Shown here: positions 14,908 through 21,084 of the stretch, piece after piece | Layout of the letters: every line of letters begins with the position of its first letter | Numbering within the stretch: position 1 is the stretch's first letter | Assembly (NCBI GenBank): GCA_049282265.1 | Contig: JBAPTR010000256.1 | Coordinates: 1 to 21,084, forward strand | DNA length: 21,084 nt | Direction of reading: 5' to 3' | Source: CAYUCJ01 sp049282265 | GTDB lineage: Bacteria > Desulfobacterota > DSM-4660 > Desulfatiglandales > Desulfatiglandaceae | The notes under the pieces: model-generated | Told to the model about the DNA's origin: nothing | The model's input: the letters and a program-made list of their open reading frames with translations, nothing else | Database searches by the model: none | Program-made: the position numbers and the translations under genes

Positions 14908-15105
14908 ATGATCAAAAATGCCGGTTTGCTATCCAAATTTGATGACAAGATGGCTCGGGATGAAAAATCCGATTACCTGTCATGCCTGTCGCTGTTTGAA
15001 GGCATGTGGCGGGAAGGGGTTCCCTTGGGAGTGCTGCCGTTGAAGGACCCGCTTGAGGGCATTGACGTGGATATCCGGATCGCGAGGATATTGAACCGTG
15101 TTTGA
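14908..15105 (+). CDS. Small protein paired with a nucleotidyltransferase
   Basis: A 65-residue hydrophilic protein of unknown function. The start at 14908 is preferred to an ATG at 14692 in the same frame because GGAGG lies 6 nt upstream and the upstream 72 codons look like intergenic, A/T-rich sequence. The last 8 bp overlap the GTG start of the nucleotidyltransferase, so the pair is translationally coupled. Short genes in this position often belong to the same toxin-antitoxin-like unit, but I do not recognise the family. Confidence 0.7.
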   Translation: MIKNAGLLSKFDDKMARDEKSDYLSCLSLFEGMWREGVPLGVLPLKDPLEGIDVDIRIARILNRV

Positions 15106-15661
15106 TACCCTGATTGCGGGAATCGCAAAGACGTTCAGCAAGGCATCCCTTCCTTATATGATCATCGGCGGCCAGGCAGTTCTTCTTCACGGAACCCCCC
15201 GCATGACAAAGGATATCGATATCACTCTGGGCGTTGATATCGACTCACTGGAAACGGTAACGGCGGCCGTCGCCGCCGCCGGCCTCGAGGTCATCCCGGA
15301 AGATTTCAGGCCGTTTGTCAAAGAGACCTACGTCCTCCCCACCCGCGACGCTGCCGGCGGCATACGCGTGAATTTCATCTTTTCCTTTACACATTATGAA
15401 CGACAAGCCATTGCCAGGGCCAAGGTTGTGTCGCTCCTGGAGACACCGGTGATGTTCGCAGCCGTGAAGGATATGGTCATACACAAGATATTCGCGAGCC
15501 CCCGGGACCTGGAGGATGTCCGTTCTATCCTTATCAAGAACTCCGATATTGATGTGCCTTATGTGAGAAACTGGATCGAGAAGTTTGACGAACCGGACCA
15601 AGAGAAAGGGCTGTTAAGGATATTTGAGGAGATCCTCAAAAAAACAAGAGATTCCCCATAG
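15098..15661 (+). CDS. Nucleotidyltransferase-fold protein (AbiEii / DUF6036-like)
   Basis: A 187-residue protein with the minimal nucleotidyltransferase signature: GG at 24-25 followed by D39 and D41 in GTPRMTKDIDITL, the two metal-binding aspartates. Such proteins are toxins of AbiE-type or MNT-type systems, or housekeeping nucleotidyltransferases of unknown substrate. It starts with GTG (15098) overlapping the preceding small gene. With that gene it forms an isolated two-gene unit between the TRAP operon and the ACT operon, typical of mobile defence or toxin-antitoxin cassettes. Confidence 0.8.
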   Translation: MFDTLIAGIAKTFSKASLPYMIIGGQAVLLHGTPRMTKDIDITLGVDIDSLETVTAAVAAAGLEVIPEDFRPFVKETYVLPTRDAAGGIRVNFIFSFTHYERQAIARAKVVSLLETPVMFAAVKDMVIHKIFASPRDLEDVRSILIKNSDIDVPYVRNWIEKFDEPDQEKGLLRIFEEILKKTRDSP

Positions 15662-16044
15662 CACGGTGGCCGTTCTGAGAAGTGCAGGGGCGAATTATAG
15701 TGTGTAGTGCGTAGGGATTCATAAAAAGCTAAGAAACTTAGCAGACATTCCATGATGGGTTGGTATTGCGTCCATGCTCAGGCCAGCCGGATTAGATGCA
15801 CCCGGCCACTTGCACCATGTCATCCTAAGAAGCCCACCTGGATGCGTCCGGACTCCTATCCCTCGTTCCGTGGGGATATCTTCCGTGTAATAGGTATTTA
15901 AAGTTGTCCCCATTTTTTTCTAACACCCTATCAAAGCCCTTTTTAAGCAGCATCATAATATCAAATTTTGGTGGCATCAGGAATTGCCTGCAGCTATACT
16001 CTATTTCAAGAAAACCAACCCAGCCCTTACAGGGAGTAAAGATT
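15662..16044. other. Intergenic stretch of 383 bp
   Basis: No gene is convincing here. A 64-codon minus-strand frame at 15719-15913 has no ribosome site and an unnatural composition. A sigma-54-like box near 15973 has GG and GC 11 nt apart instead of 10 and is not accepted. AGGGAG at 16031-16036 is the ribosome site of the next gene. Confidence 0.6.
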
Positions 16045-16605
16045 ATGACGAAACAGATGATCATTTCGGTGATGTCCAAAGACAGACCGGGAATCATTGC
16101 GAATATTACCGGAGCCGTCTACAGGCTGGGAGGAGATGTCGCCGATCTGAACCAGACTGTGCTTTGCGGCTATCTCACCATGATCTTGAGTGCTTCCTTT
16201 GACCCTGAAGTCACCAAAGAAGATCTCGTTGCCGCCATATCCCATATCAAAACCGACTTTAAGTTCGAAGTATCCATCAAGGAAATTGATCCCGCAACGC
16301 ATGATGAATGGACCGGAACGCCGGAGGAGACCTATATTCTGACCGTCCAGGGCCCGAACAAGGCGGGCATCGTTCACGGGATCAGCCAGTTCTGCTATGA
16401 ACACAATATCAACATTTTTGATCTGGCTACCACCCTGAAAAGTGAACAGTACACCATGGCTCTGCAACTCGATCTGAAGAAATGCACCTGCACCCTTGAA
16501 ACCCTGCAGAAAGAACTGGAGGAATACTCACGACAGAGTCATTTGACTGTAATGATCCAGCACAATGACATCTTTCAGGTAACCAACGAAGTCACGCTGC
16601 ACTGA
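16045..16605 (+). CDS. Double ACT-domain protein (GcvR-like)
   Basis: A 186-residue cytosolic protein with two ACT domains, at about 5-75 and 95-170. The first opens with MIISVMSKDRPGIIANITGA and the second with ILTVQGPNKAGIVHGISQF, both classic ligand-binding ACT openings. ACT domains bind amino acids or related small molecules and regulate partner enzymes. The frame is open 47 codons further upstream, but the start at 16045 has AGGGAG 8 nt before it and begins at the domain. A gene of this type next to a UPF0210 protein is a common conserved pair, as seen here (54-bp gap). The exact ligand is unknown. Confidence 0.9.
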   Translation: MTKQMIISVMSKDRPGIIANITGAVYRLGGDVADLNQTVLCGYLTMILSASFDPEVTKEDLVAAISHIKTDFKFEVSIKEIDPATHDEWTGTPEETYILTVQGPNKAGIVHGISQFCYEHNINIFDLATTLKSEQYTMALQLDLKKCTCTLETLQKELEEYSRQSHLTVMIQHNDIFQVTNEVTLH

Positions 16606-16659
16606 TGCGTCGATCACTTTTTCGTCCCGGATTTTAACGGAACAGGAGAAACCATTACC

Positions 16660-18042
16660 ATGTTACGCTCAGACCAGATTCTCGCCACCGTCGAAATGAT
16701 TCAGAAGGAAAATCTCGATGTTCGTACGGTGACCATGGGCATCAGTCTCCTCGATTGCCGCTGTGGCAGCGTCGATGAGACTTGCAGGAAAATAAAGGAC
16801 AAAATATGCGTCTATGCGGGGAACTTCGTCGCCACCTGCGATGACATGGGAAAAAAGTATGGGATTCCGGTGGTGAACAAACGCATTGCCGTATCGCCTA
16901 TCGCCTTTGTCGGGGCCGGTTTTCACCGGGCGGATTTTACACGCATCGCCCGGACCCTCGACCAGGCAGCTACGGCGGTCGGCATCGATATCCTTGGCGG
17001 TTTTTCCGCCCAGGTGGAAAAAGGCATGACGGAAACCGACCGGGAATTCATTGCTGCGATCCCGGAGGCATTGACCCTGACCGACAAGGTCTGCTCGTCT
17101 GTGAATATTGCCACCACCCAGAAGGGCATCAATATGTACGCAGTGGCAATGATGGGAAAAACCGTCAAGGAACTTGCAGATAACACCGCCGACCAGGACG
17201 GCTTCGGCGCAGCCAAGTTTGTCGTTTTCTGTAATCAGCCCGGGGATAACCCTTTCATGGCAGGAGCCATCCACGGTCTCGAGGAGGCCGACGCCGTCCT
17301 CAATGTGGGTGTCAGTGGACCGGGTGTCATTGCCCGGGCCTTGGAGCGCTTTATCCGGAAGCATCCAAAACCCCGAACCCTGCAGTTGGACAAACTTGCA
17401 GAGGAGATCAAACAGACCACCTTTCGGGTGACCCGCTGCGGAGAACTCATCGGACGCGCAGTCTCAAAATCCCTTGGCATCGAATTCGGTGTGGTGGACC
17501 TTTCCCTGGCTCCGACCCCCACCATCGGCGACAGTGTCGGTGAAATATTCAAAATACTGGGTGTCGATGCCGTCGGGGCACCGGGCTCCACCGCCATTCT
17601 CGCCATGCTCAATGACGCCGTGAAAAAGGGAGGGATATTTGCCAGCAAGACGGTAGGCGGGCTCAGCGGCGCCTTTATCCCGGTAATGGAAGATGCCGTA
17701 CTTGCAGAGGCGGTTGGCGATGGTTCCCTCTGTCTTGAAAAACTCGAGGCCATGACCTGCGTCTGTTCCGTCGGCATCGATATGGTGGCGATTCCGGGAT
17801 CAGTGGATGCGGATACCATTGCCGCCATCATCGCCGATGAGATGGCCCTCGGCGTCATGAATGCGAAAACCACAGCAGTACGCCTCATCCCGGTGCCCGG
17901 TAAGGAAGAGGGAGACCACGTCAACTTCGGTGGGCTGTTTGGTGCAAGCCCGATAATGCCTGTTAGAAACGTTGGGAAATCGAGCCGCTTCATCGCTTGG
18001 GGAGGCAGAATGCCGGCACCCGTTCACAGCTTTAGAAACTGA
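16660..18042 (+). CDS. UPF0210 / DUF711 (PFL-like) family protein
   Basis: A 460-residue soluble protein, full length for the family and recognised over its whole length, for example MGISLLDCRCGSVDETCRKI near the N-terminus and GEIFKILGVDAVGAPGSTAI around 290-310. It resembles pyruvate formate-lyase structurally, but no reaction is established for the family. It follows the ACT-domain gene by 54 bp, and the pair probably works as enzyme plus regulatory subunit. A GGAG ribosome site precedes the ATG. Confidence 0.9.
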   Translation: MLRSDQILATVEMIQKENLDVRTVTMGISLLDCRCGSVDETCRKIKDKICVYAGNFVATCDDMGKKYGIPVVNKRIAVSPIAFVGAGFHRADFTRIARTLDQAATAVGIDILGGFSAQVEKGMTETDREFIAAIPEALTLTDKVCSSVNIATTQKGINMYAVAMMGKTVKELADNTADQDGFGAAKFVVFCNQPGDNPFMAGAIHGLEEADAVLNVGVSGPGVIARALERFIRKHPKPRTLQLDKLAEEIKQTTFRVTRCGELIGRAVSKSLGIEFGVVDLSLAPTPTIGDSVGEIFKILGVDAVGAPGSTAILAMLNDAVKKGGIFASKTVGGLSGAFIPVMEDAVLAEAVGDGSLCLEKLEAMTCVCSVGIDMVAIPGSVDADTIAAIIADEMALGVMNAKTTAVRLIPVPGKEEGDHVNFGGLFGASPIMPVRNVGKSSRFIAWGGRMPAPVHSFRN

Positions 18043-18153
18043 ATACGCAGTGGAATGTGGAAAACGCCGAGCAGAACAATTGAGAAGGCCTTTGAGATAA
18101 CCGTGTCTGTGAATGTGACATGTGAAATGATATGAGCGAAGGAGGTATGCACA

Positions 18154-19275
18154 ATGTCAACCCTGCGGGATGAAGTGATGATAAACGGTATGCGGCTCCG
18201 CAACAGGATCGCCTTACCGCCCTTGACCACGAACTACGGCGGACCAAAAGGAATGGTCACGGACAAGATCATTCGTTTCTATGAAAGACGTTCCATGGAT
18301 GTCGGGCTTGTCATTGTAGAGGCCACCGCTGTGCGCTCTGATGGTCGCCTTGTTCCGGACAGTCTGGGACTATGGGATGATGGACAGATCCCCGGTATGG
18401 CGCGCCTTGCTGATTCCATCAAAAAGCAGGGTGCGGCGGCAGTCGTGCAGATCAGCCATGCCGGGGCTTGCTGTGTACCGAGCGACGGGGAAATGCAGGG
18501 GGCCACACCGTCAGGATTTGCCTTCAACCCTGATATCGCCCCCATCATTATGAGTCCTTCACAGATTGATCAGATGGTTGCTGACTTCGTGGGTGCAGCG
18601 GATCGAGCAGCAAAGGCCGGATTCGATGGCGTGGAAATTCACGGCGCCCATTTCTATTTGATCAGCCAATTTCTGTCGCCGCTCACGAATCAGCGGGATG
18701 ACCGGTACGGGGGTGATGCCCGCGGAAGGGCCACTTTCGCCCTTGAAGTCGTCCGGACTGTCAGAGAAAAACTCGGGAAGGATTATCCCATTCTCTTCCG
18801 TCTCAATGCCGTGGAAAAAGTCGAGGGTGGGCAGACATTGGAGGATGCGCTAACAGTGAGCCGCCTGCTGGCCGACGCGGGTGTGGATGCCCTGGATGTC
18901 TCCCTAATCGCCCAGAGTTCCTGGAAAGAAGTTGGCGGCCGTCAATTCCTTGCTGCCAGCTCCGCCCTTTCAAAGAAACAACAGGCGGGTGCGAACGTGG
19001 CGCTTGCCGCGGCGGTAAAGGAGGCGGCAGGCCTGCCCGTGATTGCGGTCGGCAAACTTGGGGAGGAGAACATAGCCGAAGAAGCCGTGCGGGAAACGCC
19101 CGTCGATGTGGTCGCCATCGGACGCCAGATGATTGCCGATCCCGATACGGTGGGGAAGATCTTCTCCGGAAAGGAAAGCGAAATTGCCCGCTGTGATGAG
19201 TGCATGACCTGCTTCGCCACTATCGGTCGGGGCAATCCTGTGGGCTGCAAAGTGAACAAGAACCTTCCCGAATAA
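18154..19275 (+). CDS. Old-yellow-enzyme family NADH:flavin oxidoreductase with C-terminal cysteine cluster
   Basis: A 373-residue FMN-binding TIM-barrel reductase. The active-site pair H163/H166 sits in EIHGAHFYLISQFLSP, followed by the family signature N-QRDDRYGG. A cysteine set C347, C350, C353 and C365 at the extreme C-terminus (C-x2-C-x2-C-x11-C) resembles the 4Fe-4S motif of 2-enoate and 2,4-dienoyl-CoA reductases. The FAD/NAD-binding half those enzymes carry is missing, because the protein ends 8 residues after the last cysteine. It probably reduces an activated C=C bond, with electrons delivered by a separate partner through the cluster. AAGGAGG lies 8 nt before the ATG. The substrate is unknown. 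Confidence 0.9.
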   Translation: MSTLRDEVMINGMRLRNRIALPPLTTNYGGPKGMVTDKIIRFYERRSMDVGLVIVEATAVRSDGRLVPDSLGLWDDGQIPGMARLADSIKKQGAAAVVQISHAGACCVPSDGEMQGATPSGFAFNPDIAPIIMSPSQIDQMVADFVGAADRAAKAGFDGVEIHGAHFYLISQFLSPLTNQRDDRYGGDARGRATFALEVVRTVREKLGKDYPILFRLNAVEKVEGGQTLEDALTVSRLLADAGVDALDVSLIAQSSWKEVGGRQFLAASSALSKKQQAGANVALAAAVKEAAGLPVIAVGKLGEENIAEEAVRETPVDVVAIGRQMIADPDTVGKIFSGKESEIARCDECMTCFATIGRGNPVGCKVNKNLPE

Positions 19276-19309
19276 CAGCATCCTGGCCAGTGTAATGGAG
19301 GAGAGAATG

Positions 19310-19801
19310 ATGAAAATCAATCCGGACTTATTTTCTCCTTGTGGCCTTTATTGTGGAGTCTGTGCCATCTATATTGCAGATCGTGATAATAACCGGAAAT
19401 TCAAGGAAAGGTTAGTGGGTCTTTACAAGGGAGGAGTTTTCGGAAAGGGCACGCTTCCTAATAGTGAGAACTTAACAACAAAGGATATTCAATGTTGCGG
19501 CTGCCTGTCAGATGAACGGTTCATGCATTGCCAACAGTGTGAAATCAGGGCCTGCACAAGAGAGAAGGGTTACACCGGATGTCATCAATGCGATGAATTT
19601 CCCTGTCAATATATTGAAAATTTTTCCATGGCTGTTGGGAAAAAGGTGATTTTACGGGCTGTCCCATATAGACGAAAAGTCGGTACGGAAAAATGGATTC
19701 AAGATGAAGAAGCCCGGTATTATTGTCCTGAATGCGGCAACAAGGTTTTCCGGGGCGTTGTAAAATGTAACCGGTGTAAAGTCGAGTTGGATCTGGATTA
19801 G
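19310..19801 (+). CDS. Cysteine-rich DUF3795 protein
   Basis: A 163-residue protein rich in cysteine pairs: CGLYCGVC near the N-terminus, CCGC, CQQCEIRAC, CHQCDEFPC, and a C-terminal zinc-ribbon-like CPEC...CNRC. The opening (LFSPCGLYCGVC) is typical of DUF3795, a family of unknown function common in anaerobes. The cysteines probably bind zinc or an Fe-S cluster. The start at 19310 is preferred because GGAGG (19297-19301) is 8 nt away; ATGs at 19307 and 19295 are alternatives. It follows the OYE gene by 34 bp and may be in the same transcript. Confidence 0.87.
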   Translation: MKINPDLFSPCGLYCGVCAIYIADRDNNRKFKERLVGLYKGGVFGKGTLPNSENLTTKDIQCCGCLSDERFMHCQQCEIRACTREKGYTGCHQCDEFPCQYIENFSMAVGKKVILRAVPYRRKVGTEKWIQDEEARYYCPECGNKVFRGVVKCNRCKVELDLD

Positions 19802-19810
19802 CTCTTCTAC

Positions 19811-19867
19811 TCCGGATAGTGCCCATCCACAAATACATTCTGGGCACTGCTGAGTTTCCAATCCGGA
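19811..19867 (+). terminator. Nested inverted repeats after the DUF3795 gene
   Basis: TCCGGAT/ATCCGGA (19811-19817 and 19861-19867) enclose AGTGCCCA/TGGGCACT (19818-19825 and 19841-19848). The structure begins 9 nt after the stop codon and could end the transcript, although no T-run follows. Confidence 0.4.
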
Positions 19868-19956
19868 AATGAGAAGTTTTTCGCAAGGTCTAGGAAATCG
19901 AGCGTCCTCACGACAGTGCTATCATTTTCAGGAAACCGTGGAGAAGGAAACATACC

Positions 19957-19998
19957 ATGGCCGCAGACCTCGTCAGGAAATACGCCTCGACTGAATGA
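19957..19998 (+). CDS. Possible 13-codon leader ORF
   Basis: An ATG with GGAGAAGGA upstream opens a 13-codon frame (MAADLVRKYASTE, stop 19996-19998) 26 bp before the hydratase start. It could be a leader peptide or the trace of a lost gene start. Nothing beyond the ribosome site supports it. Confidence 0.25.
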   Translation: MAADLVRKYASTE

Positions 19999-20024
19999 TC
20001 CGAAATAGCGGGAGGGTTAGATTC

Positions 20025-20909
20025 ATGGAAATCAGTTCCACTATCCTGGGTGCAGAAATCGCCGGCAGGGAAACGACGGTTTCGTGGCGCAGGACGACCA
20101 ATTTTGCCGCATCTATTGGGGACGGAAATGTCCGGTATTTTGACGATACAAGGGAAAAAGGCCTGGTTGCTCCTCCCATGTTTGCCGTGGCCCAGACCTG
20201 GCCCCTTTCCGTTGAGCTGGGCACGCGGCTTCAAGTGGATGCTTTCCCTTCGGAAGTACTCATGACCCAGGTCCACTATTCGGAACATCTCCGGTTTCAC
20301 CGTCTTGTTCGACCCGGCGACCGTCTTAAAATCACAGGCAAAGTCGCCACCGTTTTGTCTCATCGCTCCGGAACCCACTTTATCGTCCGTTATGATGCCA
20401 CGGATGCGAAGGGAGAAAAGGTCTTTACGGAGCATTCCGGGGCCATGCTGCGCGGTGTGACCTGTGTTGACGGAGACAGGGCCGATGATCTGCCCCGGAT
20501 TCCCCACAACCGGGGTAATACCGATCCGGCATCTCCAGTGTGGGAAGCCCCCATTTCCGTCACCCCTTTTCTGCCTTATGTGTATGATGGATGTACCGAT
20601 ATCGTCTTTCCCATTCACACCTCACCTCGATTTGCAAGACAGGTAGGGCTTCCGGGAATCATTGTGCAGGGAACGGCCACTTTGGCCCTGGCCGCCCGGG
20701 AAATCGTGGACCGTGAAGCGGGAGGAGATCCAGGCCGGCTCAAGGCCTTGGGCTGCCGGTTTTCAGGCATGGTGCTTCCTGGTTCCGAGATCCGCGTCCG
20801 TCTTTTGACAAAAGATGTGAAAGAGACCGGGCACCTCTTTTTTGAGGTGATCAACGCTGAAGGCCAAAGGGCCATCAGCCAAGGCTATGCAGACTTGATG
20901 ACTTCGTAA
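20025..20909 (+). CDS. MaoC/FAS1-type double-hotdog acyl dehydratase
   Basis: A 294-residue protein with two hotdog domains. The N-terminal half (about 10-140) is MaoC_dehydrat_N-like (GDGNVRYFDDTREKGLVAPP). The C-terminal half (about 175-290) is a MaoC/PaaZ-C domain with the catalytic region DIVFPIHTSPRFARQVGLPG, probable D192 and H198. The usual hydratase order is D-x4-H; here the gap is one residue longer, and the conserved HG after the motif reads QG. The enzyme may hydrate an enoyl-CoA-like substrate with altered geometry, or a non-CoA ester. The start at 20025 has GGGAGGG 8 nt upstream. It lies 223 bp after the DUF3795 gene and may have its own promoter. Confidence 0.87.
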   Translation: MEISSTILGAEIAGRETTVSWRRTTNFAASIGDGNVRYFDDTREKGLVAPPMFAVAQTWPLSVELGTRLQVDAFPSEVLMTQVHYSEHLRFHRLVRPGDRLKITGKVATVLSHRSGTHFIVRYDATDAKGEKVFTEHSGAMLRGVTCVDGDRADDLPRIPHNRGNTDPASPVWEAPISVTPFLPYVYDGCTDIVFPIHTSPRFARQVGLPGIIVQGTATLALAAREIVDREAGGDPGRLKALGCRFSGMVLPGSEIRVRLLTKDVKETGHLFFEVINAEGQRAISQGYADLMTS

Positions 20910-20914
20910 AAAGC
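20896..20914 (+). repeat. Possible copy of a dispersed TGATGACTTCGTAAAAAG repeat
   Basis: The hydratase stop codon lies in a string I recall as a common dispersed motif downstream of genes in Desulfobacterota. Only one copy is in the window, so repetition cannot be shown here. Confidence 0.25.
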
Positions 20915-21007
20915 TGGTTTATGCCGCGAGCGGCAGCCTATGAGCTGTGAAGAGGAGCCGAACCTGAGACTCTTTTTCAGACCCTTTCTAAACACTTCGG
21001 AGGGGAT

Positions 21008-21084
21008 GGACGCCGATTTGGGGTTTAGCATATATTCATAGAAGCGCGTAGAGTTTGGGCGGATTAAACCCCAAATAGCCGTCC
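21008..21084. repeat. Imperfect 20-bp inverted repeat at the window end
   Basis: Arms 21008-21027 and 21065-21084 match at 18 of 20 positions, including a perfect 12-bp core (ATTTGGGGTTTA at 21016-21027 against 21065-21076), with a 37-bp spacer. It may be a REP-like palindrome, a short element, or the outer edge of something continuing beyond the window. Confidence 0.6.

Noticed and set aside
15972..15987. Sigma-54-like box before the ACT-domain gene
   Set aside because: The bases look good, but GG and GC are 11 nt apart.
17235..17993. Minus-strand open frame of 252 codons
   Set aside because: It is a shadow of the UPF0210 gene; low-complexity Ser/Pro/Thr composition typical of antisense frames.
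1..21084. CRISPR arrays, tRNA or rRNA genes
   Set aside because: No regularly spaced direct repeats and no tRNA- or rRNA-like sequence were seen on either strand.

Overview
The window reads like an accessory segment of a selenocysteine-using, anaerobic Desulfobacterota (deltaproteobacterial) genome. Two genes are interrupted by a single in-frame TGA that is best read as selenocysteine. Other pointers are a periplasmic multihaem cytochrome c, a Tat-exported molybdopterin oxidoreductase, two sigma-54 activators with recognisable -24/-12 promoters, a TRAP transporter, an old-yellow-enzyme reductase and a MaoC-type hydratase. The lineage is inferred from gene content only.

Layout. (1) 23-1066: a complete REP-associated (Y1/IS200-like) transposase element bounded by perfect 17-bp inverted repeats. 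(2) 1120-4771: a PAS/sigma-54 activator (minus strand) divergent from an 11-haem cytochrome c with a TGA at codon 72, followed by a secreted, cysteine-rich rhodanese. The spacer carries a sigma-70 promoter for the regulator, a palindromic activator-site candidate and a near-consensus sigma-54 promoter. (3) 4794-9857: a GAF/sigma-54 activator (minus) divergent from a compact operon of a small unknown protein, a SAM methyltransferase and a Tat-exported molybdopterin oxidoreductase that has lost most of its Fe-S ligands. The spacer holds a strikingly symmetric three-half-site operator and a sigma-54 promoter. (4) 10259-11056: a GrdB-family selenoprotein whose TGA lies in a UxxC motif. (5) 11482-14362: a TRAP transporter, dctP-dctQ-dctM, on the minus strand. 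(6) 14908-15661: a small protein overlapping a nucleotidyltransferase of the AbiEii/DUF6036 type, which looks like a toxin-antitoxin-style pair. (7) 16045-20909: ACT-domain regulator, UPF0210 protein, OYE-family reductase, DUF3795 cysteine-rich protein and a double-hotdog MaoC-like hydratase, all on the plus strand. The window ends in an imperfect 20-bp inverted repeat.

The most notable observation is the pair of TGA-interrupted genes. Each TGA is followed at almost the same distance by an 8-bp hairpin with a 3-nt loop beginning GU, the geometry expected of a bacterial SECIS. The GrdB-like gene is a recognisable selenoprotein type. It supports reading the cytochrome TGA as selenocysteine too, which would make the cytochrome one signal-peptide-bearing 446-residue selenoprotein rather than a broken gene. 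Together with the rhodanese and the divergent sigma-54 regulator, it forms a candidate periplasmic sulfur/selenium or electron-transfer module.
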